Assembly (NCBI RefSeq): GCF_935825525.1 | Contig: NZ_CAKXZT010000121.1 | Span: 1 to 64,000 of the forward strand | Reading direction: 5' to 3' | DNA from: Mesorhizobium escarrei | GTDB lineage: Bacteria; Pseudomonadota; Alphaproteobacteria; Rhizobiales; Rhizobiaceae | Length of the DNA stretch: 64,000 nucleotides | Notes under the pieces: model-generated | Database searches by the model: none | Told to the model about the DNA's origin: nothing | What the model saw: only the letters and a program-made list of their open reading frames with translations | Made by a program: the position numbers and the translations under genes | Shown: positions 1 to 8,777 of the stretch, piece by piece | How the letters are laid out: each line of letters starts with the position of its first letter | Numbering within the stretch: position 1 is the stretch's first letter

Positions 1-915
1 ATGAAAATCCGGTGGCAGGTCACTTTCGCCAAGAAATCCACAATATACGGCCGGAATCTCTATTGAGCGGCCACTAACGAGGCTGGCTCTGCCCCGCGTG
101 GTCCTGCAATGAGCAGACGGCGCAAGTTGCGCTATTGCGCTCGATTATTGCTATAGTGAATTTGATGGAAGCTTGGGGCATGACAACGCCGTGCGCACGC
201 GATGCTCTTTAGGGCCGTAAGCTGACGCACGACGAAATCGTTGCCCGCAACCGGGCGGTAACGGCGTGATCAACCGAGCCCTGAGGATAGACGAAGGTCC
301 CCATCGTTCCGGATCGAAGGCTGCGAACTCTCGCGGGCTCCTTACGAACAGAAACGGACGTCGTATGCCCGCACATTGGCATGTCCCCGACACGACAACG
401 TCGCGAGAACGCAGGCGTGCTTCTGCTAGATGGGCTAGGTCATCCATCTGATCAGATCGAACGGCGGCTTGGATCCAGTGCCCCGATATGGGAGCCATAG
501 GTCACGATGACAAGGCTTGCCGGTCCGCTCTCGGCCCGAGACAAAGTCGCTTGCTATGGCAGACATGGGTCGGCAGGCCCGATCAAGACGTACGGTGCAT
601 CGCCGCCCAGTGTCCGCAAGTGGCGCGTTGTGCCGTTTCGGAATGGATGTCCAGGGGCAAGATCGCTGATCAATATAGGGTCAAAGTCGCATAAGCGTGC
701 AGTGTGGAGCTCAACGGCGTCTTGTGCCGGGGTCGCCCCATCACAACGTCTGACCCTTTCACGACTCTTTCTTTCGCGGTCGCCCAACAGGCGAGGTGCT
801 GGACAATCGCAGCCTCGCCGCCATGCGCGATGCCGACAATGACTATTTTCCGGCGGAACTGATGTCGCAGATCTAATCTCGCACCCTGAGGCGAGACCCG
901 CGCCGGCGACCCTGC
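1..915. other. no supported gene
   Basis: I see no convincing complete gene here. Several open frames exist on both strands but none shows a recognisable domain. One forward frame from about 760 to 874 (ending TAA after ...ELMSQI) has protein-like composition but a stop lies directly upstream of it and it has no start, so it may be the tail of a lost gene. The stretch around 757-789 resembles one at 16847-16879 (see findings). Confidence 0.5.
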
Positions 916-1098
916 TTATGAATTCGCCTCGAACAGGCTAACGGCATCGGCGACAATGTCGGCGATCGGACGCGTTGCATCGAGCGTCACTGCGTTCTCG
1001 TCGGCTGCCCGCGCTTCAACGGCAGACAGGTCTTGGCGCAACGCTCTGGGAATAGCAGCTTTGCGCCGCAAGTCGGTCGTAGAGTTGAGCTTTGCCAT
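916..1098 (-). pseudogene. possible C-terminal remnant of a gluconokinase-like P-loop kinase
   Basis: Sixty codons. The last 45 residues (ending VTLDATRPIADIVADAV and a short tail) look like the C-terminus of gluconate kinases, where a Gln/Leu-rich helix is followed by a 'valine-aspartate-x-x-x-pro-hydrophobic' strand. The P-loop and the rest of the kinase are absent, so this would be inactive. The N-terminal 15 residues look unrelated. It lies upstream of, and in the same orientation as, nothing obvious. Homology is judged by eye only. Confidence 0.3.
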
Positions 1099-1197
1099 TG
1101 ACCCAAAGCTGCCGTTCGTCGGATCATGACATCAGTGGGCGGCGTGGCCAAGACCATGCCCAGTTCTCTCAGGGTAAAACTGCGCAGAGGTTCAGCC

Positions 1198-2391
1198 TCA
1201 TCGCTCCAAGCAGATCGCCACGCCCTGGCCGCCGCCGATGCAGAGCGAGGCCAAGCCCTTGCGGGTCTTGCGCCTCGTCATCTCGTGGAGCAGCGTCACC
1301 ACGATGCGGCAGCCTGATCCGGCCAGCGGATGGCCGAGCGCGATGGCGCCGCCGCTGATGTTGATGATCTCCTCGTTCCAGCCCATCTCACGATTGACCG
1401 CGATGGCCTGCGCGGCGAAGGCCTCATTGATCTCCATGACGTCGAGCTCGGATGGCTGCCAGCCGGCCTTCGCCAGCGCAAGGCGTGAGGCCGCGACAGG
1501 CCCCAGCCCCATGTCCATCGGCTCGACCCCCGCCGAAGCATAGGACGCGATGCGTGCGAGGGGCTTTAGCCCGAGCTCGTTCATCCGCGTTTCCGACATT
1601 ACCAGCACGGCGGCAGCACCATCATTGAGGCCGGAGGAGTTGCCGGCCGTGATTGTCCCCGCCGGGTCGAAAACCGGCTTCAGCCGGGCAAGTCCTTCGA
1701 GGGTGGTCGAGGGGTTTGGATGCTCGTCGCGATCAACGACGACATCGCTTTGCCCGGTCTTGATCGAGACAGGGACAATCTCGTCGTCGAACCTTGCCGA
1801 TCGAATGGCAGCGTCGGCTTTCTCCTGCGAGCGCAGCGCGAAGCAGTCCTGCTCACCACGCGTGATCTGGTAGCGCTGCGCTAGGGACTCGACCGTGACG
1901 CCCATATGGACCTGATGGAAGGCGTCCCACAGCCCGTCGGTGATCATCGAATCCTTGACGCTTCGGTCGCCCATGCGCACGCCGCCGCGAACGCCCGACA
2001 TGAAATGCGGCGCCGATGTCATCGAGTCCTGCCCGCCGGCGATCACACAGTCGGCGTCACCGCAGCGAATGGCCTGCGCCGCAAGATGGATAGCCTTCTG
2101 GCCGGCACCGCACACCTTGTTCACGATCATCGCCGGCACGCCGACCGGCAGGCCAGCCTTGAGCGATGCCTGCCTTGCCGGGTTCTGCCCGGCGCCGCCG
2201 GTCAGCACCTGGCCCATGATCACCTCGCTGACGGCATCAGGCGCAAGCCCGGTTTCGGCAAGCATAGCCTGAATGAGTTGCCCGCCCAGTTCCGCCGCCG
2301 AGAGACTGGCGAGCGCGCCGTTCAGCTTGCCGATCGGCGTGCGTTTGGCCGCGACGATATACACCGCATCCTTCAATTTCCGGTCCTCCAT
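1198..2391 (-). CDS. acetyl-CoA C-acetyltransferase (thiolase)
   Basis: A 397-residue type II thiolase that condenses or cleaves acetyl-CoA/acetoacetyl-CoA in the cytoplasm. The nucleophilic Cys lies in NKVCGAGQKAIHLA (near residue 94), the catalytic His in GGAIALGHPLAGSG and the second Cys in CIGGGQGVA near the C-terminus, so all three catalytic elements are present. An upstream in-frame ATG at 2427 would add 12 residues but sits next to the palindrome at 2430-2441, so 2391 is preferred; neither start has a strong ribosome site. It is divergent to acetoacetate-CoA ligase, and together they could turn acetoacetate into two acetyl-CoA. Regulation by the GntR protein at 7774 is inferred from the shared operator. 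Confidence 0.93.
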   Translation of the reverse strand: MEDRKLKDAVYIVAAKRTPIGKLNGALASLSAAELGGQLIQAMLAETGLAPDAVSEVIMGQVLTGGAGQNPARQASLKAGLPVGVPAMIVNKVCGAGQKAIHLAAQAIRCGDADCVIAGGQDSMTSAPHFMSGVRGGVRMGDRSVKDSMITDGLWDAFHQVHMGVTVESLAQRYQITRGEQDCFALRSQEKADAAIRSARFDDEIVPVSIKTGQSDVVVDRDEHPNPSTTLEGLARLKPVFDPAGTITAGNSSGLNDGAAAVLVMSETRMNELGLKPLARIASYASAGVEPMDMGLGPVAASRLALAKAGWQPSELDVMEINEAFAAQAIAVNREMGWNEEIINISGGAIALGHPLAGSGCRIVVTLLHEMTRRKTRKGLASLCIGGGQGVAICLER

Positions 2392-2429
2392 TTGCGCGGC
2401 GCACAGGCTGTGTTCGTCGCTTGACATTC

Positions 2430-2441
2430 TGGTTATAACCA
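2430..2441. promoter_or_regulatory. candidate GntR operator between thiolase and aacS
   Basis: Perfect 12-bp palindrome TGGTTATAACCA in the divergent control region. The same 12-mer occurs at 8658-8669 in front of the SDR-aldolase-ABC operon, and a GntR-type regulator gene lies between the two. The GT...AC framing resembles HutC-subfamily sites, though the centre here is AT rather than TA. The assignment to the regulator at 7774 is inference. Confidence 0.6.
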
Positions 2442-2508
2442 ATAATATGAAAGCAACATGCAGACAAGATGACGGCCTCGCGCCGGCCTGCATGCCGGGA
2501 GGAAATCC

Positions 2509-4446
2509 ATGCCATCCGTGCTGTGGACGCCGGCGCCAGCCGCGTTCCAATCGTCCAATCTTGCGCGCTTTTGCCTGACCAACGGCTTCGACCCGCGCGA
2601 CTACGAGACGCTGCATCGCTGGTCGGTCAGTGACCCCGGCGCGTTCTGGCGGGCGGTGTGGGATTTTGGCGGCGTGATCGGCGATCCCGGCGCGATTGCT
2701 CTCCTGCGCGACGATCAGGCGCCGATGACGCAGAGCCGGTTCTTCCCGGATGCATCGCTCAATCTCGCGGAAAACCTGCTGCGTGGCGACGATGGTCAGA
2801 TCGCGGTCATCGAGGCCGACGAGGGCGGCCACTTCCGCACCTTAACCCTTGGCGAACTGCGCCGGCTCGTCGCCAGCACCGCGCAAGGCCTGCGGGCGGC
2901 GGGCGTGGTCAGGGGCGACAGCGTCGGCGGCATCCTGCCCAACCGTGTCGAAGGTCTCGTGGCGCTTTTGGCGGCGCTGTCGATCGGCGCCATCTGGTCG
3001 TCCTGCTCACCCGATTTCGGCGCCGCGGCGATCGTCGACCGCCTCGGCCAGATCGGCGTCAAGGTGCTGTTCGCAGCACCCTGCTACCGCTATGCGGGCA
3101 AGGAGCACGACATTGCGGATCGGTTGGCCGAGATCGTCGCGGCGATGCCGACTGTGACCACGCTGGTGCTGACAGGTGACGATAAACCCGCCATGCCGGC
3201 TGCTGTCGCTTTCGAGGATTTCGGCGCAGACGCTCCGTTGGCCTTCGAACGCATGCCCTTCGATCATCCGGCCTATGTGCTCTACACCTCGGGCACCACT
3301 GGTGCGCCGAAGGCAATCGTCCATCGCACGGGCGGCGTGCTGCTCCAACACCTGAAGGAGCATCTGCTGCATGGCGACGTTCGCCCCGGCGACGTGATGA
3401 GCTGGTACACCAATACGGCCTGGATGATGTACCATTGGCTGCTCTCGGGCCTCGCCTGCGGCGCGGCGGTTGTGCTCTATGACGGCGCGCCGATCCTGAA
3501 GACAGCTGATGGCCTCGACCCCAGTCCGCTCTGGAAAATGGCGCAGCGTGCACGCGTCACCCATTTCGGCACCAGCCCGAAATATCTGGCGACGCTGGCC
3601 GCCGAAGGCTACGCGCCGGGACGGCTTCACGACCTGTCTTCACTGCGCTCCCTGCTCTCGGCCGGCGCGCCGGTCTCTCCCAGCCAGTTCGACTGGGTCT
3701 ATGAGCATGTGAAGCCGGAAATGATCTTTGCCTCGATCTCGGGCGGCACCGAGATCATCGGCTGTTTCCTGCTCGGTTCGCCGATCCATGCCGTTCGCCG
3801 TGGCGAATTGACCGTCAAAGGGCTGGGCCTCGCGGTGGCTGTCATGGACGAGCGCAATGCTCCGGTCATCGGCCGGCAGGGCGACCTCGTCTGCACCGAA
3901 CCTTTCCCGTCCATGCCTCTGACCTTCTGCGGCAAGGACGGCGACGCGCGCTACCACGCTACTTATTTTGCGGCGCGGCGTGAAATCTGGACGCATGGCG
4001 ATGTCGCCGAGATGACTGCGCATGGGTCAGGGATCATCCATGGCCGATCGGACACGACGCTGAAGCCCGGTGGCGTGCGCATCGGCACGGCCGAAATCTA
4101 TGCCGCCTGCGAGAGCTTCGCCGAGATCGAGGATTGCCTGGTGTTCGGCGCGCCGGTCGAAGGCGACGAGGAGATCGTGCTTTGCGTCAAGCTGAATGAC
4201 GGTTTTGAGCTGACGCCTGAGTTCGCCGCGCAGATCCGCCGCGCCATCCGCGAAGGCGCATCGCCGCGGCATGTGCCGCATCGCATTCATCTCGTGCAGG
4301 CTATTCCCTACACGCTCAACGGCAAGAGGGTCGAAGGCGCGGCGCGAACGACACTTGAGGGCAAGCCGGTGAAAAATATCGCTTCGCTTGCCAATCCCGC
4401 GTGCCTCGAGGAATACCGCGCGCTCGACAGGAGCAAGGCGGCATGA
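2509..4446 (+). CDS. aacS: acetoacetate-CoA ligase
   Basis: A 645-residue ANL-superfamily enzyme, the usual length for acetoacetyl-CoA synthetases, which activate acetoacetate with ATP and CoA in the cytosol. The AMP-binding P-loop YTSGTTGAPKAIVH is near residues 258-272, the hinge/adenine region HGRSDTTLKPGGVRIG near 510-525, and the catalytic lysine of the C-terminal lid in LNGKRVEG near 604-611. The N-terminal ACAS_N-like segment is present. A strong ribosome site (GGGAGGAAA) precedes ATG 2509. It heads an operon continuing to the MFS gene, with the next gene overlapping by 4 bp. Other short 3-oxoacids could be the true substrate given the neighbours. Confidence 0.92.
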   Translation: MPSVLWTPAPAAFQSSNLARFCLTNGFDPRDYETLHRWSVSDPGAFWRAVWDFGGVIGDPGAIALLRDDQAPMTQSRFFPDASLNLAENLLRGDDGQIAVIEADEGGHFRTLTLGELRRLVASTAQGLRAAGVVRGDSVGGILPNRVEGLVALLAALSIGAIWSSCSPDFGAAAIVDRLGQIGVKVLFAAPCYRYAGKEHDIADRLAEIVAAMPTVTTLVLTGDDKPAMPAAVAFEDFGADAPLAFERMPFDHPAYVLYTSGTTGAPKAIVHRTGGVLLQHLKEHLLHGDVRPGDVMSWYTNTAWMMYHWLLSGLACGAAVVLYDGAPILKTADGLDPSPLWKMAQRARVTHFGTSPKYLATLAAEGYAPGRLHDLSSLRSLLSAGAPVSPSQFDWVYEHVKPEMIFASISGGTEIIGCFLLGSPIHAVRRGELTVKGLGLAVAVMDERNAPVIGRQGDLVCTEPFPSMPLTFCGKDGDARYHATYFAARREIWTHGDVAEMTAHGSGIIHGRSDTTLKPGGVRIGTAEIYAACESFAEIEDCLVFGAPVEGDEEIVLCVKLNDGFELTPEFAAQIRRAIREGASPRHVPHRIHLVQAIPYTLNGKRVEGAARTTLEGKPVKNIASLANPACLEEYRALDRSKAA

Positions 4447-5594
4447 GCCGGGCCAAGGGAGTGATCGTCGGCATCGGCGAATTGAAGCCGCAGCGTCTGA
4501 GCAGCGGTGTGACGACGCTGGAAATGATCGCCGAGGTCTCGCGTCTGGCCGTATTCGATGCCGGGTTGGAGCCGGCTGCGATCGACGGGCTGCTGGTCGG
4601 GCCCCAGGTCGGCGAGACGCCGCAGCATGTCCCGGCGACCATCGCTGAGTATCTCGGGCTGGCGCCGACCGTGGCCAATGTCGTCGACCTCGGTGGCGCG
4701 TCCGGCGCCGGCATGGTCTGGCGTGCGGCGGCGGCAATCGAGGCCGGCATGTGCGAGACAATGCTGTGCGTGCTCGCCAACAACCGCGAGGAGGCAGCGC
4801 CGCGCTCGCCCAACCGCAACCCGATCCGCGAGTTCGACGTGCCGTTCGGCGCCTCGGGCGCCAACATCTCCTACGCGCTGCTGATGCGGGCGCATATGGC
4901 GGAGTATGGTTCAACCGCGCGGGATTTCGCGCTGATTGCCGCGGCGGCGCGGGCCAACGCACAGCTCAACCCCGACGCCATCTTCTTCGGCAAGCCGGCA
5001 GATGTGGAGATGGTGTTGGCCTCGCCGATGATCGTCTCGCCGCTGCATCTCTATGAAATCGTCATGCCGGTCGCCGGCGGCGAGGCTGTTATCGTCACCT
5101 CGGCCGAACGCGCGCGCTCGCTGCCCAAAAGATCCGTGCATCTGCTCGGGGCCGGCGAGAAGGTCACGCATCGCGCGGTCAGCCAGGCGCCCAGCCTCAC
5201 CTCCGGTCCGCTGAAGAGCGCCATGGCGCGGGCCTTCGCGCAGTCCGGCACCCAGGCCGACGAGATGGATCTCCTGTCGCTCTACGACTGCTACACGATC
5301 ATGGTCGCCACGACGATCGAGGATGCCGGCCTCTGCGCGCCCGGCCAGTTCGGCGCGTGGCTGCGCGACCACGACCTTTCTCACAACGGCGACAAGCCGT
5401 TGAACACCCATGGCGGGCAGCTCGGCTTCGGCCAGCCCGACCTTGCCGGCGGCATGACGCATGTCGTCGAAGCGGTGCGTCAATTGCGCGGCGAGGCGGG
5501 CGAACGCCAGATCGGCAGGGCCGACCTCGCGCTGGTCACCGGCAATGGCGCGACGATGAGCGAGGCGACCGCGCTCGTGCTGGGAGCCGCCTGA
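4443..5594 (+). CDS. thiolase-fold protein of the SCP-x/Ltp2 type
   Basis: A 383-residue protein of the thiolase/lipid-transfer family. The start ATG overlaps the aacS stop (ATGA). In the position where thiolases carry the nucleophilic Cys it reads VDLGGASGAG, without Cys, and the C-terminal part carries NTHGGQLGFG instead of the GHP motif. This is the pattern of Ltp2-like retro-aldolases, which use a thiolase fold without thiolase chemistry and pair with a DUF35 protein, exactly what follows here. A Tyr-containing LYDCYTIMV segment near residues 281-289 may belong to the active site. I infer C-C bond cleavage of a beta-hydroxyacyl-CoA; a degenerate thiolase is the alternative. Confidence 0.8.
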   Translation: MSRAKGVIVGIGELKPQRLSSGVTTLEMIAEVSRLAVFDAGLEPAAIDGLLVGPQVGETPQHVPATIAEYLGLAPTVANVVDLGGASGAGMVWRAAAAIEAGMCETMLCVLANNREEAAPRSPNRNPIREFDVPFGASGANISYALLMRAHMAEYGSTARDFALIAAAARANAQLNPDAIFFGKPADVEMVLASPMIVSPLHLYEIVMPVAGGEAVIVTSAERARSLPKRSVHLLGAGEKVTHRAVSQAPSLTSGPLKSAMARAFAQSGTQADEMDLLSLYDCYTIMVATTIEDAGLCAPGQFGAWLRDHDLSHNGDKPLNTHGGQLGFGQPDLAGGMTHVVEAVRQLRGEAGERQIGRADLALVTGNGATMSEATALVLGAA

Positions 5595-6034
5595 TGTCCG
5601 TCGATCTCAACGCCTTGAAGACCCCGGCTCCGACGATCACTGCGTTGACCCAGCCATTCTGGGATGCGGCGGCGCAAGGACGGCTGAAGATCCAGCACTG
5701 CGAGGACTGCGACAAGGCCGTGTTCTACCCGCGGTCGATCTGCCCGCATTGCTGGAGCACGCGCCTTGCGTGGCGGGATGCATCCGGGAGGGGCAGGCTG
5801 AAATCCTTCTCACAAGTGCACAAGCCGGGCCATCCCGGCTGGCTGCCGGCGGCACCTTACGTGGTCGGCCTGGTCGAACTGGCCGAAGGCCCGACCATGC
5901 TGAGCTTCATCCTGCCTGGTGCTCGGCCACCGCACGTAGGAGACGCGCTGATGCTCGCACCGACGGCGATCGGCGGTCGCGTCCTGCCAGCCTTCAAATC
6001 AGTCGAAACCGCAACAGAGGAGAAGCCGCAATGA
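5594..6034 (+). CDS. Zn-ribbon/OB-fold protein (DUF35)
   Basis: A 146-residue protein. The N-terminal rubredoxin-like zinc ribbon has four cysteines in CEDC (residues 36, 39) and CPHC (50, 53), followed by an OB-fold domain (about 60-135). DUF35 proteins are partners of thiolase-fold acyl-CoA enzymes and help bind CoA substrates. The start overlaps the stop of the upstream thiolase-fold gene (TGATG), and its own stop overlaps the next start, so the three proteins are translationally coupled. I infer that it forms a complex with the protein at 4443. Confidence 0.87.
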   Translation: MSVDLNALKTPAPTITALTQPFWDAAAQGRLKIQHCEDCDKAVFYPRSICPHCWSTRLAWRDASGRGRLKSFSQVHKPGHPGWLPAAPYVVGLVELAEGPTMLSFILPGARPPHVGDALMLAPTAIGGRVLPAFKSVETATEEKPQ

Positions 6035-6483
6035 GCACAGAGACAAAAGACGGCTGGGCAGGCGTGGTGAAGGGCCGCCCGCAAGTCGGCGCCTTCGCCG
6101 AGCGCACGCGCCGCACGCGCGCCAGCGACATCGAAGCCTTCACCGACATCACCGGCGACCGCAATCCGCTGCACTATGACCGCGCGCTGGCCGAGAGATC
6201 GGTGTTCGGCAAGCTGATCGTCCAGGGCGGCGTCACGTCAGGAATCCTCAATGCGCTGGTCGCCGAGGACCTGCCGGGACCTGGAACCGTGTTCCTCGAA
6301 GTCGCCTGGAAGTTCGTCAAGGCGGTCGGCGTTGACGAGGAGATCACCGGACGCGTCGAGGTCAAGGAGGTGCGCCCCGACAAACCGATCTGCAAGATCG
6401 AGACATCAGTGCGCAACGGCCAGGGCGAGCTTTGTCTCACTGGCACGGCCACGGTGTTCACCGTTCCGCTGCAAGGCGCATGA
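6031..6483 (+). CDS. MaoC-like enoyl-CoA hydratase
   Basis: A 150-residue hot-dog-fold protein. The hydratase-2 signature DITGDRNPLHYD is at about residues 39-50, with the catalytic Asp 43 and His 48 both present. Such enzymes add water to a trans-2-enoyl-CoA. It overlaps the upstream DUF35 gene by 4 bp (ATGA) and the MFS gene by 4 bp. In steroid side-chain degradation MaoC and DUF35 proteins act just before an Ltp2-type aldolase, so the order here suggests hydration followed by retro-aldol cleavage. Confidence 0.88.
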   Translation: MSTETKDGWAGVVKGRPQVGAFAERTRRTRASDIEAFTDITGDRNPLHYDRALAERSVFGKLIVQGGVTSGILNALVAEDLPGPGTVFLEVAWKFVKAVGVDEEITGRVEVKEVRPDKPICKIETSVRNGQGELCLTGTATVFTVPLQGA

Positions 6484-7724
6484 TCGCGATGGACGACAGC
6501 CGTCCTGGCGTGGCGGCCGACAGCGAACGCTGGCGTGTGCTGTCGCTGCTTTGTCTGGCTGTCGTTCTGTCGCTGACCACCTGGTTTTCGGCAACCGCCA
6601 TCCTGCCCGAGTTGAAGCAGGAGCTGTCGCTCACCGCCGGGGCCGAGGCCTGGCTGACCAACGGCGTCCAGGTCGGTTTCGTGATCGGCGCGCTGGCGGC
6701 GAGCCTGGTCAACCTTCCCGACCTGGTGCGGCTCAGCCGTCTGATGGCCGCCGCCGCACTGGTTGCCGCGCTCGCCAATGCAAGCCTGCTGTTTCATCCC
6801 GGCCCAGGCGGCGCCATTGTCGCGCGCATCGTCACCGGCGCCGCGCTTGCCGGCGTCTATCCGCCCGCGCTGAAGCTGGTCGCAACCTGGTTCACGCGCG
6901 ACAGAGGGCTGGCTCTCGGCGCGATCATCGGCGCGCTGACGATTGGCTCGGCACTGCCGCATCTCTTCCGCGCCGCCTTGAGCGCGCTCGACTGGCGGCC
7001 GGTGGTTGCCGCCGCCAGCCTGGCGACGGTGATCGGCGCGCTGCTGTTCCTGCTGTTTGCCAGGGAAGGGCCCTATCCATTCGGCAAGGCGGTGTTCGAG
7101 CCGTCACGCATCGGCCAGGTGTTTCGCGAAAAGCCGCTGCTGCTCGCCAATCTCGGCTATCTCGGCCACATGTGGGAACTCTATGCCATGTGGGCGTGGC
7201 TGCTTGCCTATACGCGTGCCGCTTTCGAGGCGCAGGCCGTCGGAACGGCGGCAGCTGCGTCGCTGTCGACCTTCTTCGTCGTTGCGTCCGGCATCCTCGG
7301 CTGCCTTCTCGGAGGCTATCTGTCGGACCGCATCGGCCGAACAGCGACCACAGCCGGCATGATGATCGTCTCGGGAAGCTGCGCACTTCTCATGGGCTTC
7401 CTGTTCACCGGGCCGCTCTGGCTGTTCATGCTGGTTGCCATCGTCTGGGGCATTTCGGTGATCGGCGATTCCGCGCAGTTTTCAGCTGCCGTCACCGAGC
7501 TCGCCGACCGTCGCTTCGTCGGCACGGCGCTGTCGGTGCAGCTCGGCGCCGGCTTCGCGCTGACGGTGCTGGCCATCTGGCTGACCCCGCGCTTTGCCGA
7601 CCTCATCGGCGGCTGGCGCTGGGCCTTCCTGCTGCTCGTTCCCGGCCCGTTTCTCGGGGCTATGGCCATGCTGTGGTTGCGAAACTTGCCGGAGAGCGTG
7701 AATATGGCCGGCGGCCTCCGCTAG
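6480..7724 (+). CDS. MFS transporter
   Basis: A 414-residue integral membrane protein with about twelve hydrophobic segments, consistent with a major facilitator permease. The inter-helix 2-3 type motif and the conserved LSDRIGRTATTAG loop after helix 8 (near residues 281-293) are visible. It resembles the CynX/NimT-type group of organic anion transporters, but the substrate cannot be read from sequence. The start at 6480 overlaps the maoC stop (ATGA); an upstream in-frame start at 6432 lies inside maoC and is disfavoured. Position suggests import of an organic acid used by the operon or export of a by-product. Confidence 0.85.
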   Translation: MIAMDDSRPGVAADSERWRVLSLLCLAVVLSLTTWFSATAILPELKQELSLTAGAEAWLTNGVQVGFVIGALAASLVNLPDLVRLSRLMAAAALVAALANASLLFHPGPGGAIVARIVTGAALAGVYPPALKLVATWFTRDRGLALGAIIGALTIGSALPHLFRAALSALDWRPVVAAASLATVIGALLFLLFAREGPYPFGKAVFEPSRIGQVFREKPLLLANLGYLGHMWELYAMWAWLLAYTRAAFEAQAVGTAAAASLSTFFVVASGILGCLLGGYLSDRIGRTATTAGMMIVSGSCALLMGFLFTGPLWLFMLVAIVWGISVIGDSAQFSAAVTELADRRFVGTALSVQLGAGFALTVLAIWLTPRFADLIGGWRWAFLLLVPGPFLGAMAMLWLRNLPESVNMAGGLR

Positions 7725-7773
7725 GGAAGGACGCTGCCGCTTTGAGTCGCGGCAATGATTTGCGGCGGGCTGA

Positions 7774-8628
7774 ATGGAACAAACGACCAGAAAGCGCGGG
7801 CGTCCTCGCTACGACCAGGAAGATGCCGGAGCCGCCGAGGCGTTCCGCTCGATCGGCTCCAAGGTCGAGCTCAATCGCGACGAAGCAGCGCCGCTCTGGG
7901 TCCAATTGCGCAACCAGGTTGAGGAAGCCATCAACACCGGCCTGCTGGCCGCCAATTCGCGCATACCGTCGGAGCAGGCGCTGTGCGACTTCTTCGGCGT
8001 CTCGCGCCCGGTCGTGCGCGCCGCGATCGGTTCGCTGTCCAGCGAAGGGCGCATCATCAAGATGCCGCGCAAGGGTATGTTCGTCGCCGCGCCGCGCGAG
8101 CATGTCGACTTCATGACCGCCAATCTCGGTGTGTTCGACGACCTGACGGCGAAGGGCCACAAGGTCTCGACACGCACGCTGGAAATCTACCGCTGCCCGC
8201 CGAGCGAGAAGGAGTCCAAGGTCTTCGGCATTCCCGCCAATGGCAGCGTGGTTCGCATCAGCCGCGTCTACATGACCGACGGCTCGCCGATCACCATGAC
8301 ACGCATCAGCCTGCCGGGGCACCGGGTCCCCGGTCTCGAAAACATCCTGTCGGAAAACCAGTCGATCTTCGGCACCATCCGCGCAGTGTTCGGCCTGACG
8401 GTGGAGCGCGCGGACCGTTGGTTGCGGGCGGCATTGCCCACCAAGGAAGAGGCGGAGCAGATGGGCGTTGCCGCCAACACGCCGCTGATCGAAATCGAGT
8501 CGATCGCCTATGATTCGGACGGTGCGGCGCTCGAATATTACGAGGCCTTCTACAACTCCTCCGTCGCCCGCATCCATATGGCGGTCGAGCAGCCGTCGGC
8601 GACGGTAAACGGTGTCGATCGCACCTGA
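7774..8628 (+). CDS. GntR-family regulator, HutC type (UTRA domain)
   Basis: A 284-residue cytoplasmic repressor-type protein. The winged-helix DNA-binding domain spans about residues 45-110 (SEQALCDFFGVSRPVVRAAI is the recognition region) and a UTRA ligand-binding domain follows (about 125-275). Residues 6-13 (KRGRPRYD) are AT-hook-like and unusual for the family. The gene lies between the acetoacetate operon and the sugar operon. The perfect palindrome TGGTTATAACCA in front of both is the obvious candidate binding site, making this the likely sensor of a metabolite common to both modules. Confidence 0.9.
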   Translation: MEQTTRKRGRPRYDQEDAGAAEAFRSIGSKVELNRDEAAPLWVQLRNQVEEAINTGLLAANSRIPSEQALCDFFGVSRPVVRAAIGSLSSEGRIIKMPRKGMFVAAPREHVDFMTANLGVFDDLTAKGHKVSTRTLEIYRCPPSEKESKVFGIPANGSVVRISRVYMTDGSPITMTRISLPGHRVPGLENILSENQSIFGTIRAVFGLTVERADRWLRAALPTKEEAEQMGVAANTPLIEIESIAYDSDGAALEYYEAFYNSSVARIHMAVEQPSATVNGVDRT

Positions 8629-8655
8629 GTTTATCAGTCAAAAAAGATCCCGTTT

Positions 8656-8700
8656 TCTGGTTATAACCAGATTGACGGACCCGGGAAGCTTCTGTAACGT
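8656..8700 (+). promoter_or_regulatory. operator and promoter of the SDR-aldolase-ABC operon
   Basis: A perfect 16-bp palindrome TCTGGTTATAACCAGA (8656-8671) abuts a -35-like TTGACG (8672-8677), followed after 17 bp by a -10-like TAACGT (8695-8700). The palindrome shares its central 12 bp with 2430-2441. A regulator bound here would touch the -35 box, so repression is the simplest model. Confidence 0.55.
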
Positions 8701-8709
8701 CCTTGCAAT

Positions 8710-8777
8710 GGGTCGGGAGGAGCCTGACCCCTAAGGCATTATCATGATCGATCGGCTTGCGACGCCGCCTTGGCGGC
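8710..8777 (+). promoter_or_regulatory. structured 5' leader of the sugar operon
   Basis: Starting within about 3-5 nt of the predicted transcription start is a stem GGGTCGGG/CCTGACCC (8710-8717 with 8723-8730, one G-T pair) holding AGGAG in its loop. A second stem CGCCGCC-TT-GGCGGCG lies at 8763-8778. A 23-codon frame (8744-8815, starting MIDRLATPPW) runs through the second hairpin and could be a leader peptide. A role in mRNA stability or translation control is inferred. Confidence 0.35.

Noticed and set aside
151..498. 115-residue reverse-strand frame in the first 500 bp
   Set aside because: No domain, no ribosome site and biased composition typical of a non-coding frame in GC-rich DNA.
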